DNA of 64,000 nt from JAICSD01 sp963836665 (GTDB lineage Bacteria > Acidobacteriota > Vicinamibacteria > Vicinamibacterales > 2-12-FULL-66-21). The notes under the pieces were generated by a model. The model did no database searches and was not told the origin of the DNA. It saw nothing but the letters and a program-made list of their open reading frames with translations. Shown here in pieces: positions 9,904 through 18,327 of the stretch. Each line of letters opens with the position of its first letter. Position 1 is the stretch's first letter. Made by a program: the position numbers and the translations under genes. The stretch spans positions 3,162,001-3,226,000 of the forward strand of contig CAWIKL010000001.1 in the NCBI GenBank assembly GCA_963836665.1. The letters run 5' to 3'.

Positions 9904-10619
9904 TGTTCGGGTTGTGCGTTGAAACGATATCCCACGCCGCGAACCGTGATCAGATGTTTCGGCCGCGCCGGCTCCCGTTCGATGTAGCGGCGCAGGCGGA
10001 CGACGAAATTGTCAATCGCCCGAGTATCGGTATCCTCGTGCAGGCCCCAGACCTGTTCGAGCATCGCCTTGCGTGAAACCGGCTTGCCTTCGTGCTCGAT
10101 AAGATACCGCAGCAGGTTGGCCTCCATCAGCGTCAGGTGGAGGACCCGCTCGCCGACCGTGAGCTCGAGGCGGTCGAAGTCGATGGCCCGGCCATTGAAC
10201 GAATACCGGTCCGGGCGGGGCTCTTCGGGCGGGCGGGGCCGCGACCAGGAGCTGCGCCGCAGCAGTCCGCCGATGCGCGCCAGCAGGATGGCGAGCTCGG
10301 TGGGCTTGGGCAAATAGTCGTCGGCGCCAGCCGCGAATCCCTTCAGGACGTCTTCGGGCCGCCCCCGCGCGGTCAGGATGAGCACAGGGACGAAATTCCG
10401 TGCCGCCCGCAGCTCCGACACGACCGTGAACCCGTCCTTGCCGGGCAACATCACGTCGAGCACGACGAGGTCGACGGGGACGGCATCGTCCTGCAGCCGG
10501 TGCAGCGCGCGCTCCCCCGTGTCGACGACATCGGCATCATAGCCTTCGGCTTCGAGGTTGAAGCGCAGCCCTTCGGCGAGATGCTGCTCGTCTTCGACGA
10601 TGAGGACGCGTTGCGGCAT
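9900..10619 (-). CDS. OmpR/PhoB-family response regulator
   Basis: A 239-residue two-domain regulator. The receiver (about 1-120) has the acidic pair VEDE, phospho-acceptor Asp in LVVLDVMLPGKDG, Thr in ILTARG and Lys in DDYLPKP. The C-terminal winged helix (about 140-235) includes LTLMEANLLRYLIEHEGKPV, VWGLHEDTDTRAIDNFVVRL and the closing ITVRGVGYRF. It starts at ATG 10619, eleven bases after the kinase stop, and its stop overlaps the start of the TonB-dependent receptor, its likely target or partner. Confidence 0.92.
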   Translation of the reverse strand: MPQRVLIVEDEQHLAEGLRFNLEAEGYDADVVDTGERALHRLQDDAVPVDLVVLDVMLPGKDGFTVVSELRAARNFVPVLILTARGRPEDVLKGFAAGADDYLPKPTELAILLARIGGLLRRSSWSRPRPPEEPRPDRYSFNGRAIDFDRLELTVGERVLHLTLMEANLLRYLIEHEGKPVSRKAMLEQVWGLHEDTDTRAIDNFVVRLRRYIEREPARPKHLITVRGVGYRFNAQPEQ

Positions 10620-10630
10620 GGTTGCGGCCG

Positions 10631-11530
10631 TTAGGCCGGCGCGCCCGGCAGCAGGATCGTGAAGGTGCTGCCGTGCCCCTGGCCCGCGCTCTCGGCGAAA
10701 GCGCGGCCGCCGTGCTTGCGTGCCACCGAGCGGACAATGAACAGACCGAGGCCGCTGCTGCCTTTCGTGCGCACGGCGACGCTGGCGGGAATGCGGTAGA
10801 AGCGCCTGAAGATCCGTTTGAGCTCCGCCGACGAAATGCCGACGCCGTTGTCGATGACGCGCACCGCGTAGCGCTGGTGGTCGGCCTCGGCAACCTCGAC
10901 GCGAATCCGCGGCACGCCCTGCGTGTACTTGACGGCGTTGTCGATGAGATTCCACACGGCGGCCTTCAGCTCGTCGGCGTCGCCGAGCACCACCGCGTGC
11001 GGCGTCCCCTCGAAGTACTGGAGCGCCTCGACGTCGAGGTGGAAGCGCGTCCGCGCCAGTTCGACGCACTCGCGTGCGATCAGCGCCAGATCGAGCCGCG
11101 TCCTGGCGCTGCGGCGCAGGATCGAGCCGGTGGCGCCGGCGCGCAGCACCTGATCGATCGTGTGCAGCAGGCGATCGCTGTCCTCGAGCATGACGCGGTA
11201 GAACTCGTCGCGCTTGGCTTCGTCGAGATCGCGCATCTGCAGCGTCTGCAGGTGCAGCCGGATCGAGGCGACCGGCGTCTTCAGCTCGTGCGTCACCGCG
11301 TTGATGAACGAGTCGTGCTGCTCGTTGCGGCGGATCTCGCGCACCAGGAAGATGGTGTAGACGATCAGGCCGGCGATGATCACCAGGAAGAAGATCGATC
11401 CGAAGACGATGAGGACGCTTTCGCGCCAGTTGATCAGCAGCCAGCTGACGTTGAGCGTGACCGCCGCGGCGACGAGACAGATCCCGAGGACGGTGAAGAA
11501 GATCGCCCGGCGGTGCCGCCCTGAGATCAT
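10631..11530 (-). CDS. Membrane sensor histidine kinase
   Basis: A 299-residue kinase with two TM helices (about 10-30 and 38-62) separated by a very short external loop, so the signal may be sensed in the membrane. HisKA has the phospho-acceptor in FINAVTHELKTPVASIRLHL; the ATPase domain has the N box (AAVWNLIDNAVKYT), G1 box (VIDNGVGIS), F region (FRRFYR) and G2 box (GSSGLGLFIVRSVARKHGG). It is the first gene of a minus-strand operon with the response regulator and TonB receptor. There is no periplasmic sensor domain of useful size. Confidence 0.92.
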   Translation of the reverse strand: MISGRHRRAIFFTVLGICLVAAAVTLNVSWLLINWRESVLIVFGSIFFLVIIAGLIVYTIFLVREIRRNEQHDSFINAVTHELKTPVASIRLHLQTLQMRDLDEAKRDEFYRVMLEDSDRLLHTIDQVLRAGATGSILRRSARTRLDLALIARECVELARTRFHLDVEALQYFEGTPHAVVLGDADELKAAVWNLIDNAVKYTQGVPRIRVEVAEADHQRYAVRVIDNGVGISSAELKRIFRRFYRIPASVAVRTKGSSGLGLFIVRSVARKHGGRAFAESAGQGHGSTFTILLPGAPA

Positions 11531-11535
11531 CTATT

Positions 11536-11554
11536 AGCCGAGGGGCTTCGCCCC
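11536..11554. repeat. GC-rich hairpin in the spacer before the histidine kinase
   Basis: The spacer 11531-11682 contains a perfect 7-bp stem CGAGGGG/CCCCTCG with loop CTTCG. It is followed to about 11640 by palindrome-rich GC sequence built of CGCGCG/GCGCGC words. There is no T-run on either strand, so it is not a classical terminator. No gene is visible in this 152-base stretch. Confidence 0.4.
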
Positions 11555-11682
11555 TCGCGCTCCCCTACACGCGCTCTCGCGCGCCGCTGCGCCGGCGCGC
11601 TCCGTGCGCGTGGCTCGCTCGCTGCGCTCACCGGCTTCCGTAACGCAGGCACTGTGAAACGCATGCTTGCTACGAGGATAAG

Positions 11683-13407
11683 TCATTTCCGCGCCAGGAC
11701 CGCGATTTCAGCCGGCGTCAGCCGGCGGCTCTCGACGCGCGGCCCGGCGAGGTGGAACGCGGGGCTCGCGTCGTGCAGGATCAACTCGCCGGTCGCAGTT
11801 CTGACCGCGGTCTGCAGATCGCCGGCGCGGCGCAGCCCGGGCACGTAGAGACGGTCGAGAAACGCCGCGTCGCTCGACGGATCGAAACCACCGACGTCGA
11901 GAATGGCTCGCCGCACAGGCACGACCGCTGAGGCCAGGATCGCCGCCAAGGCGGCATCGCCGTCAGCCACCAGGACCGCGGAGGGATGCGCCCGCACCGC
12001 CTCGACGATGTCGGTGACGCGTTGGCTGGCGGCGGTGCGGTTGTAGGTGTCGAAGTACTTGATATTGGCCGCCGCCGTGGCGTCGAACGCCGTGAACGGC
12101 ACCGCGACGACGTCGAGACCGGCAGCCAGGAGTGCGGGCTCGAGATCGGGCTGCGCGCTCGCCAGCAGCACGGTCGGGCGGATCGGCGGCGGCGGTGGCG
12201 CCGTCGGCGCCGCGATGGCGCCGTAGCCGAGCGCGTGACGCAGCGCCGTCGCCAGCTCGCGCGGATCGCCGCGCTCGATCTGCGCCTTCGCCGACGCGAT
12301 CCATCGCTCGACGAGCGTCTCCCGGGTGACGGCGCCGTCGGGCAGCGCGCGGCCGTAGAAGACGAGCAGGTCGATGACCCGGTCGGGCGTGAAATCCTTC
12401 TCGGCAATCCCGTTGGCATCGGGGGCGTGTTGCAGCCAGCGCGCCATCCAGGCGTACATGACTTCGCGGCTGTCCTTGTTGTAGTTGTGCTCGGCATTGA
12501 AGCGCAAGGCGCGGACACGATCGCCCGCGTCGAAGAGGTCGAAGATGCGCCGGGTCGCGGGATACTCGTTCTCGAGCGTCTCGTTCGTCCAGTCACCGGT
12601 CGCCGAGATCATCAGCAGCGGCCGCGGCGCGATCGACGCGGCGATCTCCACGTTGGTCAGATCGAGTCGGAGCCCGGGCGGGTTCTCGCACAGGCAGCCG
12701 CCCTGCATGTGCAGCGAGATCATATTGACCGGGGCTGCGACAGTGACGCGGTCGTCGACGGCGGCCAGCAGGAACGACTGGGTGGCGCCCCCCGATTCCC
12801 CCGTCACGCCGAAGCCGTCACGGCGGACAAATGGCAGCGTCTCGAGGAAGTCGAGGGCGCGGATGCTGTTCCACAATTGCAGCCCGCCGAGGCTGAGGCC
12901 CCAGAGATACTCGGCGGGACCGCCGAACGTGTGGGTGAGCTGCCGGCTGTCGTTGTAGCCGACCATGTCGTGGCTGAAGACGACGACGCCTTGACGCGCC
13001 AGGCCGATGGCACGCCCCGGGCCTGAGGTGAGGTCGGTGTGCTCGAGACGGCCGTTCGTCCAGTGTCCGTGCGGAGAGAGAACGGCGGGAAAGGGACCTG
13101 CCCCGGCCGGACGGTAGAGATTGCCGGTGACGAAGAACCCCGGCAGGCTCTCGAAGTAGACCTTGGCGACCGTGTAGTCCGCGTGACGGATCTCGTCGAA
13201 GACGACCGGGTGCAGCGGCGTCCGATCCGGCATCGGCAGTAGGCCGGCCGAGGCCAGCACGTGCTCCCGGATGTAACGCGCGCGCGCCGCCCACGCTTCG
13301 CGCGTCGCTGGGGCTGGCTGCGCGAAGCGGTCGTTCAGCGTCCGGTAGCGGGGAGCCTGTGCCAGGAAGGGGACCACCAGGACCAGCGTCAGAGCTAAGG
13401 TGCGCAA
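11683..13407 (-). CDS. Exported alpha/beta hydrolase (acetyl xylan esterase-like)
   Basis: About 574 residues with a signal peptide (LALTLVLVVPFLAQAP). The first 350 residues form an alpha/beta hydrolase: oxyanion region (FPAVLSPHGHW), nucleophile elbow GVTGESGGATQSF with Ser in GESGG, probable acid in MISATGDWTNET and His in FNAEHNYNKDSREVMYAW. This resembles AXE1/carbohydrate-esterase-like proteins of Acidobacteriota. The remaining 220 residues are not recognised. I chose TTG 13407 because GGAGG lies 5 bases before it; GTG 13419 upstream lies before that site. A TATTAT box lies about 20 bases upstream. Substrate is not predictable. Confidence 0.8.
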   Translation of the reverse strand: MRTLALTLVLVVPFLAQAPRYRTLNDRFAQPAPATREAWAARARYIREHVLASAGLLPMPDRTPLHPVVFDEIRHADYTVAKVYFESLPGFFVTGNLYRPAGAGPFPAVLSPHGHWTNGRLEHTDLTSGPGRAIGLARQGVVVFSHDMVGYNDSRQLTHTFGGPAEYLWGLSLGGLQLWNSIRALDFLETLPFVRRDGFGVTGESGGATQSFLLAAVDDRVTVAAPVNMISLHMQGGCLCENPPGLRLDLTNVEIAASIAPRPLLMISATGDWTNETLENEYPATRRIFDLFDAGDRVRALRFNAEHNYNKDSREVMYAWMARWLQHAPDANGIAEKDFTPDRVIDLLVFYGRALPDGAVTRETLVERWIASAKAQIERGDPRELATALRHALGYGAIAAPTAPPPPPIRPTVLLASAQPDLEPALLAAGLDVVAVPFTAFDATAAANIKYFDTYNRTAASQRVTDIVEAVRAHPSAVLVADGDAALAAILASAVVPVRRAILDVGGFDPSSDAAFLDRLYVPGLRRAGDLQTAVRTATGELILHDASPAFHLAGPRVESRRLTPAEIAVLARK

Positions 13408-13495
13408 GGAAACCTCCACGTGGAGGGCATAATAGCGTGCGCTGATCTGAAGATGGCCCGCGCCTTACCGGGTGCCGGGCGGCAGGAGGACGGAT

Positions 13496-14410
13496 TTGGC
13501 TGGGGTGTGGCGGTTGGTGGTACTGGCGTCGGTGACAGCGTCGCTGAGCGGATGCGGGCTGATGCAGCGCAAGGCGGTCGGCATGGTCGCGAGCACGCTC
13601 GCCTCGAGCGGCGACGTCTTCACCCGCGACGACGACCCGGAGCTCGTCGGCCAGGCGATTCCGTTCGGGCTGAAGCTCTACGAGTCGCTGCTCGATTCGG
13701 CGCCGAAGAACAAGGAGCTGCTGATCGCGACCTGCAGCAACTTCACGCAGTACGGGGTCGCCTACCTCGAGACCGAAGCGCTCGTCCTCGGCGAAACGAA
13801 CCACCACGACGAAGTGGCCCATCTCAACGGGCGCGCGCTCAAACTCTACCTCCGCGCAAAGGGTTATTGCATGCGGGCGATGGAGGTGCGCTTTCCGGGC
13901 GTCACTGCAAAGCTGCTCAAGGATCCGGCCGAGGCGCTGAAAGAGGCGAAGAAAGAAGACGTCCCGCTGCTCTACTGGACGGCGGCATCCTGGGGGTCGG
14001 CGATCGCCCAGGGGATCGACAAGCCCGATCTCGTCATCGACCTGCCGACGGTGCGCGCCCTCGCTGAGCGCGCGCTCGCGCTCGACGAGACGTGGAACAA
14101 GGGGGCGCTGCACGAAATGTTCATCTCGCTCGACAGCCAGCCCGAGGCGCTCGGCGGATCGGTCGAGCGGGCGCGCGCCCACTTCACGCGAGCCGTGGCG
14201 CTGCAGAAGGGAGCGTCGCCCGGCCCTTACGTCTCCCTGGCGCTGGGTGTGGCCGCTCCGGCCCAGGACCGCGCCGAGTTCGAGGCGCTGCTCAAGCAGG
14301 CGCTGGCGATCGATCCGGAGAAGGACCCGTCGACCCGCCTCGTGACGCTCGTTCAGCAGCGCCGCGCGCGGGCGCTGCTCGATCACATCGATAGGCTGTT
14401 CACCAAATAG
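13496..14410 (+). CDS. TRAP transporter TatT component, lipoprotein
   Basis: About 304 residues. The N-terminus is a lipoprotein signal with lipobox SLSGC, so the protein is probably periplasmic and membrane-anchored. The body is helical and TPR-like (DPELVGQAIPFGLKLYESLL; LALDETWNKGALHEMFISLD) and matches the TatT/TPATs proteins of TRAP systems, which form multimers with the substrate-binding protein. TTG 13496 is preferred because AGGAGG lies 6 bases upstream; GTG 13472 has no site. It is first in the operon with DctP and the fused DctQ-DctM permease. Confidence 0.85.
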   Translation: MAGVWRLVVLASVTASLSGCGLMQRKAVGMVASTLASSGDVFTRDDDPELVGQAIPFGLKLYESLLDSAPKNKELLIATCSNFTQYGVAYLETEALVLGETNHHDEVAHLNGRALKLYLRAKGYCMRAMEVRFPGVTAKLLKDPAEALKEAKKEDVPLLYWTAASWGSAIAQGIDKPDLVIDLPTVRALAERALALDETWNKGALHEMFISLDSQPEALGGSVERARAHFTRAVALQKGASPGPYVSLALGVAAPAQDRAEFEALLKQALAIDPEKDPSTRLVTLVQQRRARALLDHIDRLFTK

Positions 14411-14413
14411 AAT
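14408..14413 (+). promoter_or_regulatory. TANNNT box before dctP
   Basis: TAGAAT overlaps the TatT stop codon and lies 7 bases before ATG 14421, where a -10 box of a leaderless transcript would sit. It may provide extra DctP expression inside the operon. Confidence 0.4.
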
Positions 14414-14420
14414 GGGATTT

Positions 14421-15440
14421 ATGTTCGCAGCTAAACGACTCCTCGTCTCCTGCATCGCGATCGGCGCCGCTGTCGCCACCCTCTCGGCGGCCGCGCCCGA
14501 GAACGTCAAGCTCTCGACCCTTGTTCCCGCCGGCACCAGCTGGCACAAAGCGCTCCTCGACATGGGCAACGCCTGGAACAAAGACACCGCCGGGCGCGTG
14601 ACCCTGACGGTGTTCCCCGGTGGCCAGCAGGGAGACGAGTCAACCGCGGTCAAGAAGATGCGCACCGACATCCTGCAGGCTTCCTTCCTGTCGAATGTCG
14701 GGTTGGCTGAGCTCGACGAGGCCTTCAACGTCTTCTCGATGCCGTTCTTCATCGAAACCCCCGACGAGGAAGCGGCGATTGAGAAGACGCTGACACCGGT
14801 GCTCGAGCAGCGGTTGAACGCTAAGGGCTTCCATCTCGTGTGCTGGGGATCGGCCGGCTGGCTGCAGGTGTTCTCGAAGAAGCCGCTCAAGTCGCTCGCC
14901 GACGTCAAGAACGCCAAGCTGTATACGACCAAGGGCGCCGACAAGTGGTACCAGTGGTACGTCAGCAACGGCTTCCATCCAGTGCCACTGCTGCCCGCGG
15001 ACGTGCCGACACAGCTCAAACTGGGTACCGGCCTGATCGACACTGCGCCGTATCCGCCCTACCTCGCCATGACCTTGCGGGTGTTCGACGACGCAAAGTA
15101 CATGCTCGACCTGAAGATCGCCCCGTTGACCGGCGCGCTTCTGATATCGCAGGCGTCGTGGAACCGCATCAGCACCGAGGATCGCGCCAAGATGACGACC
15201 GCGGCGCAGGCCCTCGAAACACGCGTCCGTGCCGAAGCGCCCGCCCAGGACGCCGAGTCCGTCAAGGTGATGAGCAGCCGCGGCCTGCAGGTGACAACGC
15301 TCGACCCCAAGACGCTCGGCGAGTTCCGCACCGCCGCCGACCAATTGGTCAAGACGATGCGCGGCTCGATGGTTCCAACGGATATCTACGATCTGGCGAT
15401 CCAGGAGCGCGACGCCTTCCGCAAGAGCAAAGGCAGGTGA
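14421..15440 (+). CDS. dctP: TRAP transporter solute-binding protein DctP
   Basis: A periplasmic solute-binding protein of about 339 residues with a Sec signal (AAKRLLVSCIAIGAAVATLS). It opens with the typical VKLSTLVPAGTSWHKALLDM and has FPGGQQGDESTAVKKMRTD and PLKSLADVKNAKLYT. The aromatic pocket WYQWYVSNGF and an acidic-ligand-like GLIDTAPYPP region follow the family layout, although the carboxylate-binding Arg is not obvious. ATG 14412 would add three residues; 14421 is preferred because of the TANNNT box 7 bases before it. The substrate is probably a small organic anion but cannot be named. Confidence 0.92.
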   Translation: MFAAKRLLVSCIAIGAAVATLSAAAPENVKLSTLVPAGTSWHKALLDMGNAWNKDTAGRVTLTVFPGGQQGDESTAVKKMRTDILQASFLSNVGLAELDEAFNVFSMPFFIETPDEEAAIEKTLTPVLEQRLNAKGFHLVCWGSAGWLQVFSKKPLKSLADVKNAKLYTTKGADKWYQWYVSNGFHPVPLLPADVPTQLKLGTGLIDTAPYPPYLAMTLRVFDDAKYMLDLKIAPLTGALLISQASWNRISTEDRAKMTTAAQALETRVRAEAPAQDAESVKVMSSRGLQVTTLDPKTLGEFRTAADQLVKTMRGSMVPTDIYDLAIQERDAFRKSKGR

Positions 15441-15442
15441 CA

Positions 15443-15480
15443 GCCTCTCGCCAGCGCACGAGCGGCGAAGTCAGAGAGGC
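15443..15480 (+). repeat. Inverted repeat between dctP and the TRAP permease
   Basis: GCCTCTC (15443-15449) and GAGAGGC (15474-15480) are perfect 7-bp arms around a 24-base loop in the 58-base spacer. A hairpin here could protect the upstream dctP message and keep binding protein in excess over permease, as in other binding-protein operons. That role is inference. Confidence 0.35.
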
Positions 15481-15498
15481 GACGCCTCCGGGCTTGAC

Positions 15499-17307
15499 AT
15501 GAAGACTCTCGCCGTCCAAGTCGAGAATCGTGTCGCGGCGATCGCGCTCGGCGGTCTGATGGTTCTGCCGCTGGCGCAGATCGCCGCGCGCAAGTTTCTC
15601 CATGCGGCGATCCCCGGCGAAGCGGCGATCGTGTCTTCGCTGACGCTGTGGCTCGGCATGCTCGGCGCCGCCATCGCCGCGCGCGACGGCAAGCTGCTCA
15701 CGCTCGCCACCGGCGAGTTCCTGCCCAAGGGGCGCATCGGCGCCGGCGCCCACATCTTCGCCGGTGCGGTCGGCGCACTGATCTCGACTGTCCTCGCCCT
15801 CGGCGCCGTCGCCCTCGTCAAGAGCGACCGTCTCGGTGGCGACATGCTCACGCCCCAGATTCCGGTGTGGGCCGCCGATCTCGTGCTGCCGGTCGGCTTT
15901 GCGCTGATCGCACTGCGGCTGGCCTGGCGCGCTTCGCCGACACACGCCGGCCGTGGCGTCGCCGCGCTCGGGATCGTCGCCGGAATCGTCGTCAACCACT
16001 ATCGCGCCGGCGTGGCCGGCCACGCGCTCGCGCCGTGGCTGATCCTCGTCCTCGGCGCCGGAGTGCTCGGCGCGCCGATCTTTGCGCTGCTCGGCGGCAT
16101 CGCGCTCTTCGCGTCGATGACGCTCGGCAACCCGCCGGTCGCACTGCCGATGATGGCCTACCAGGAGCTGACGACGTCAACCGGGATCGCCGCGATTCCG
16201 CTATTTACGGTGTCAGGCTTCCTGCTCGCCGAAGGCAAATCGTCGGAACGGCTGCTGCGCGTGTTCCGCGCCTGGGTCGGCTGGCTGCCGGGCGGCACGG
16301 CGATCGCCGCGGCGGCGCTATGCGCGTTCTTTACACTGTTCACGGGCGGCTCTGGCGTGACGATCCTGGTGCTTGGCGGCCTGCTGCTGCCGGCGCTCGT
16401 CGGCAGCGGCTATCGCGAGCGGTTTTCGATCGGCCTGCTGACCGCGTCTGGATCGCTCGGCCTGCTCTTCCCGCTGTCGCTGCCGCTGATGCTCTACGGC
16501 ATCGTCTCGCAAAAGGCCCCGATCGACGATCTGTTCATCGGCGGCCTGCTGCCCGGCCTCATGATGCTCGGGCTGCTCGCCGCGCTCGGCATCCGCGAAG
16601 GCATAAAGACGCGCGCCGCGCGAACGCCGTTTCAGGGGCGCGAAGCGATGGCGGCGCTGTGGGCGGCGAAGTGGGAACTGTTCCTGCCGGTCTTCGTGGT
16701 CGGCACTTTTGTTGGTGGCGTCGCGACGCTGGTCGAGACGGCGCCGATCGCGGCGCTCTACACGGTCCTCGTCCAGCGCTACGTGACGCGCGACTTGCCG
16801 ACATGGAAGGACGTGTTTCGGGTCGCGGCCGACTGCATCGCGCTCGTCGGCGGTGTGCTGCTCATCCTCGCCGTCGCGGCCGGCCTGACCGATTACCTCG
16901 TGTTCGCGCAGATCCCGGCCGCGCTGGTCGACTGGACGCAGGCGCACGTTCACTCGAAGCTGGTCTTCCTGCTCTTCCTCAACGTCTTCCTGCTCGCCGT
17001 CGGCACGCTGATGGACATCTTCTCGGCGATTGTCGTCGTCGTGCCGCTGATCCTGCCGCTCGCCGAGATCTACGGCATCAACTATGTGCACCTCGGCATC
17101 ATCTTCGTCGCGAATCTGGAGCTCGGCTTCCTGCATCCGCCACTTGGATTGAACCTGTTGCTGGCGTCGGTCCGCTTCAAGAAGCCGGTGCTGGAAGTGA
17201 CGTGGGCGACGCTGCCGATGCTGGGCATCTTGGCAATTGGCGTGCTGCTGATTACCTACTGGCCGTGGTTGACGCTGGGGATCCTCCACTGGATGGGCCG
17301 GGTCTAA
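15499..17307 (+). CDS. dctM: TRAP transporter fused DctQ-DctM permease
   Basis: A 602-residue membrane protein. Residues 1-135 form a four-helix DctQ-like part (IAARKFLHAAIPGEAAIVSS; LTLWLGMLGAAIAARDGKLL). From about 170 on it is the large DctM permease, with about twelve helices and the strings GGSGVTILVLGGLLLPAL, ASGSLGLLFPLSLPLMLYGI, GTLMDIFSAIVVVVPLILPL and GFLHPPLGLNLLLASV. Small and large subunits are separate genes in classical TRAP systems and fused here. With TatT and DctP it makes a complete ion-gradient-driven importer. Confidence 0.92.
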   Translation: MKTLAVQVENRVAAIALGGLMVLPLAQIAARKFLHAAIPGEAAIVSSLTLWLGMLGAAIAARDGKLLTLATGEFLPKGRIGAGAHIFAGAVGALISTVLALGAVALVKSDRLGGDMLTPQIPVWAADLVLPVGFALIALRLAWRASPTHAGRGVAALGIVAGIVVNHYRAGVAGHALAPWLILVLGAGVLGAPIFALLGGIALFASMTLGNPPVALPMMAYQELTTSTGIAAIPLFTVSGFLLAEGKSSERLLRVFRAWVGWLPGGTAIAAAALCAFFTLFTGGSGVTILVLGGLLLPALVGSGYRERFSIGLLTASGSLGLLFPLSLPLMLYGIVSQKAPIDDLFIGGLLPGLMMLGLLAALGIREGIKTRAARTPFQGREAMAALWAAKWELFLPVFVVGTFVGGVATLVETAPIAALYTVLVQRYVTRDLPTWKDVFRVAADCIALVGGVLLILAVAAGLTDYLVFAQIPAALVDWTQAHVHSKLVFLLFLNVFLLAVGTLMDIFSAIVVVVPLILPLAEIYGINYVHLGIIFVANLELGFLHPPLGLNLLLASVRFKKPVLEVTWATLPMLGILAIGVLLITYWPWLTLGILHWMGRV

Positions 17308-17320
17308 CGCCGTCGTTCAC

Positions 17321-17358
17321 AGTTGGCAGTTGGCAGCCTGCAGAAGTTGGCAGTCTGG
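17321..17358. repeat. Degenerate heptad repeat AGTTGGC
   Basis: AGTTGGC occurs at 17321-17327 and 17328-17334, followed by AGCCTGC, a three-base slip, AGTTGGC at 17345-17351 and a degenerate AGTCTGGC. It lies in the spacer after the TRAP permease. The same heptad family recurs at 29237 and 63539. Confidence 0.6.
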
Positions 17359-17393
17359 CTCGAACGAGCGCATACTTCGGGCAGGAGGAACCT

Positions 17394-17831
17394 ATGACGT
17401 TGATGGCACTCCTTCTCCCCGCATTGGTGGGCGGTCTCCTGCTCGCAGGCGTGCTGTTACGGCTGAATCGGCGCCAGTCATCAGGTGTCGTCAGGCGATC
17501 AGCGCTCGAACCGATGTCTCCGGATCTCATCAACATGGCCCACATTCGGGTTGCCGGCGTTGGCGGCCTCGGTATGCTCGGGGCGGCCGTCGTTACCGCT
17601 GTCTCTCTGCCGGAGATCGGTGTCGCGCTGGTTGCCGGCGTCGGACTTGGCGCGGCCATTGCCGCGGGCCTGATCGCCTATCGTCGGCGATCGGATGCGG
17701 CTGGTCCCGGGGGCCCAGGGAGATACGTCGGACAGCCGCCAAGCGTGTTCGCGCTCGACGAGCGTGCGGCACGTGTCGACTCGCGAGCAAAACGCGAATT
17801 GCCGGGCACTCCGCTGGCGGCGACCGCGTAA
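17394..17831 (+). CDS. Small membrane protein, unknown function
   Basis: 145 residues. An N-terminal helix (LMALLLPALVGGLLLAGVLL) is followed by a basic turn. A second and third hydrophobic segment (AGVGGLGMLGAAVVTAVSL; GVALVAGVGLGAAIAAGLIA) precede a charged, Pro/Gly-rich cytoplasmic-looking tail. ATG 17394 has a perfect AGGAGG 5 bases upstream. No family is recognised. It follows the TRAP operon on the same strand after an 86-base spacer with heptad repeats, and is convergent with the GNAT gene. Confidence 0.7.
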   Translation: MTLMALLLPALVGGLLLAGVLLRLNRRQSSGVVRRSALEPMSPDLINMAHIRVAGVGGLGMLGAAVVTAVSLPEIGVALVAGVGLGAAIAAGLIAYRRRSDAAGPGGPGRYVGQPPSVFALDERAARVDSRAKRELPGTPLAATA

Positions 17832-17846
17832 GAACGGCGCACCATT

Positions 17847-18320
17847 TCAGTGCAGCCGCTTCTCGTACCTCCACACATGAATCGGGAAAAGCCCAACCGA
17901 GGTTTCTGACTCGATCACTACGGTGGCGGTACGGCTCCAGCCGCATTTTTCATAAAACCGCGCCGCGCGAGTATTACCCACGGCACAGGCAAGCCACGCG
18001 CTGGGAATAGCCTGAGCGGTCATGTGATCTTCCGTATCGCGCATCAGGACCGACGCAGCGCCTGTTCCCCGCGCGGACCTGGCGACGTAGAACTGGTAGA
18101 CCTCCGCGCCACGCAGCATCGCGAAGCCAAGAGGGGTGTGGGCATCGATGATGACCCGCACCGCGTGCAGTTCGGCGCGAAGGCGATCCAGAAAACTCTC
18201 GGGAGTTCTCAGTGCGATCAGCGTTGCCGGTACGATCGCATCGTGGGCATCATGCCAGCCTTCGAACCAGAGTCGGGCCAACGCGATGAGGTCGGGATCG
18301 CCAGCACTTCGCACATCCAT
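17847..18320 (-). CDS. GNAT family N-acetyltransferase
   Basis: 157 residues with the GNAT fold: acetyl-CoA loop ARSARGTGAASVLMRDTE (Q/RxxGxG/A-type), beta-4 strand VYQFYVARS, and the closing motif AVGNTRAARFYEKCGWSRT. The acceptor is unknown. It starts 7 bases after the stop of the zinc-ribbon gene, so the two are probably co-transcribed. Confidence 0.88.
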   Translation of the reverse strand: MDVRSAGDPDLIALARLWFEGWHDAHDAIVPATLIALRTPESFLDRLRAELHAVRVIIDAHTPLGFAMLRGAEVYQFYVARSARGTGAASVLMRDTEDHMTAQAIPSAWLACAVGNTRAARFYEKCGWSRTATVVIESETSVGLFPIHVWRYEKRLH

Positions 18321-18327
18321 CCGAATC

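Noticed and set aside
11540..11650. Possible structured RNA in the GC-rich palindromic spacer
   Set aside because: Only generic GC palindromes are visible; no conserved RNA family pattern can be recognised by eye.
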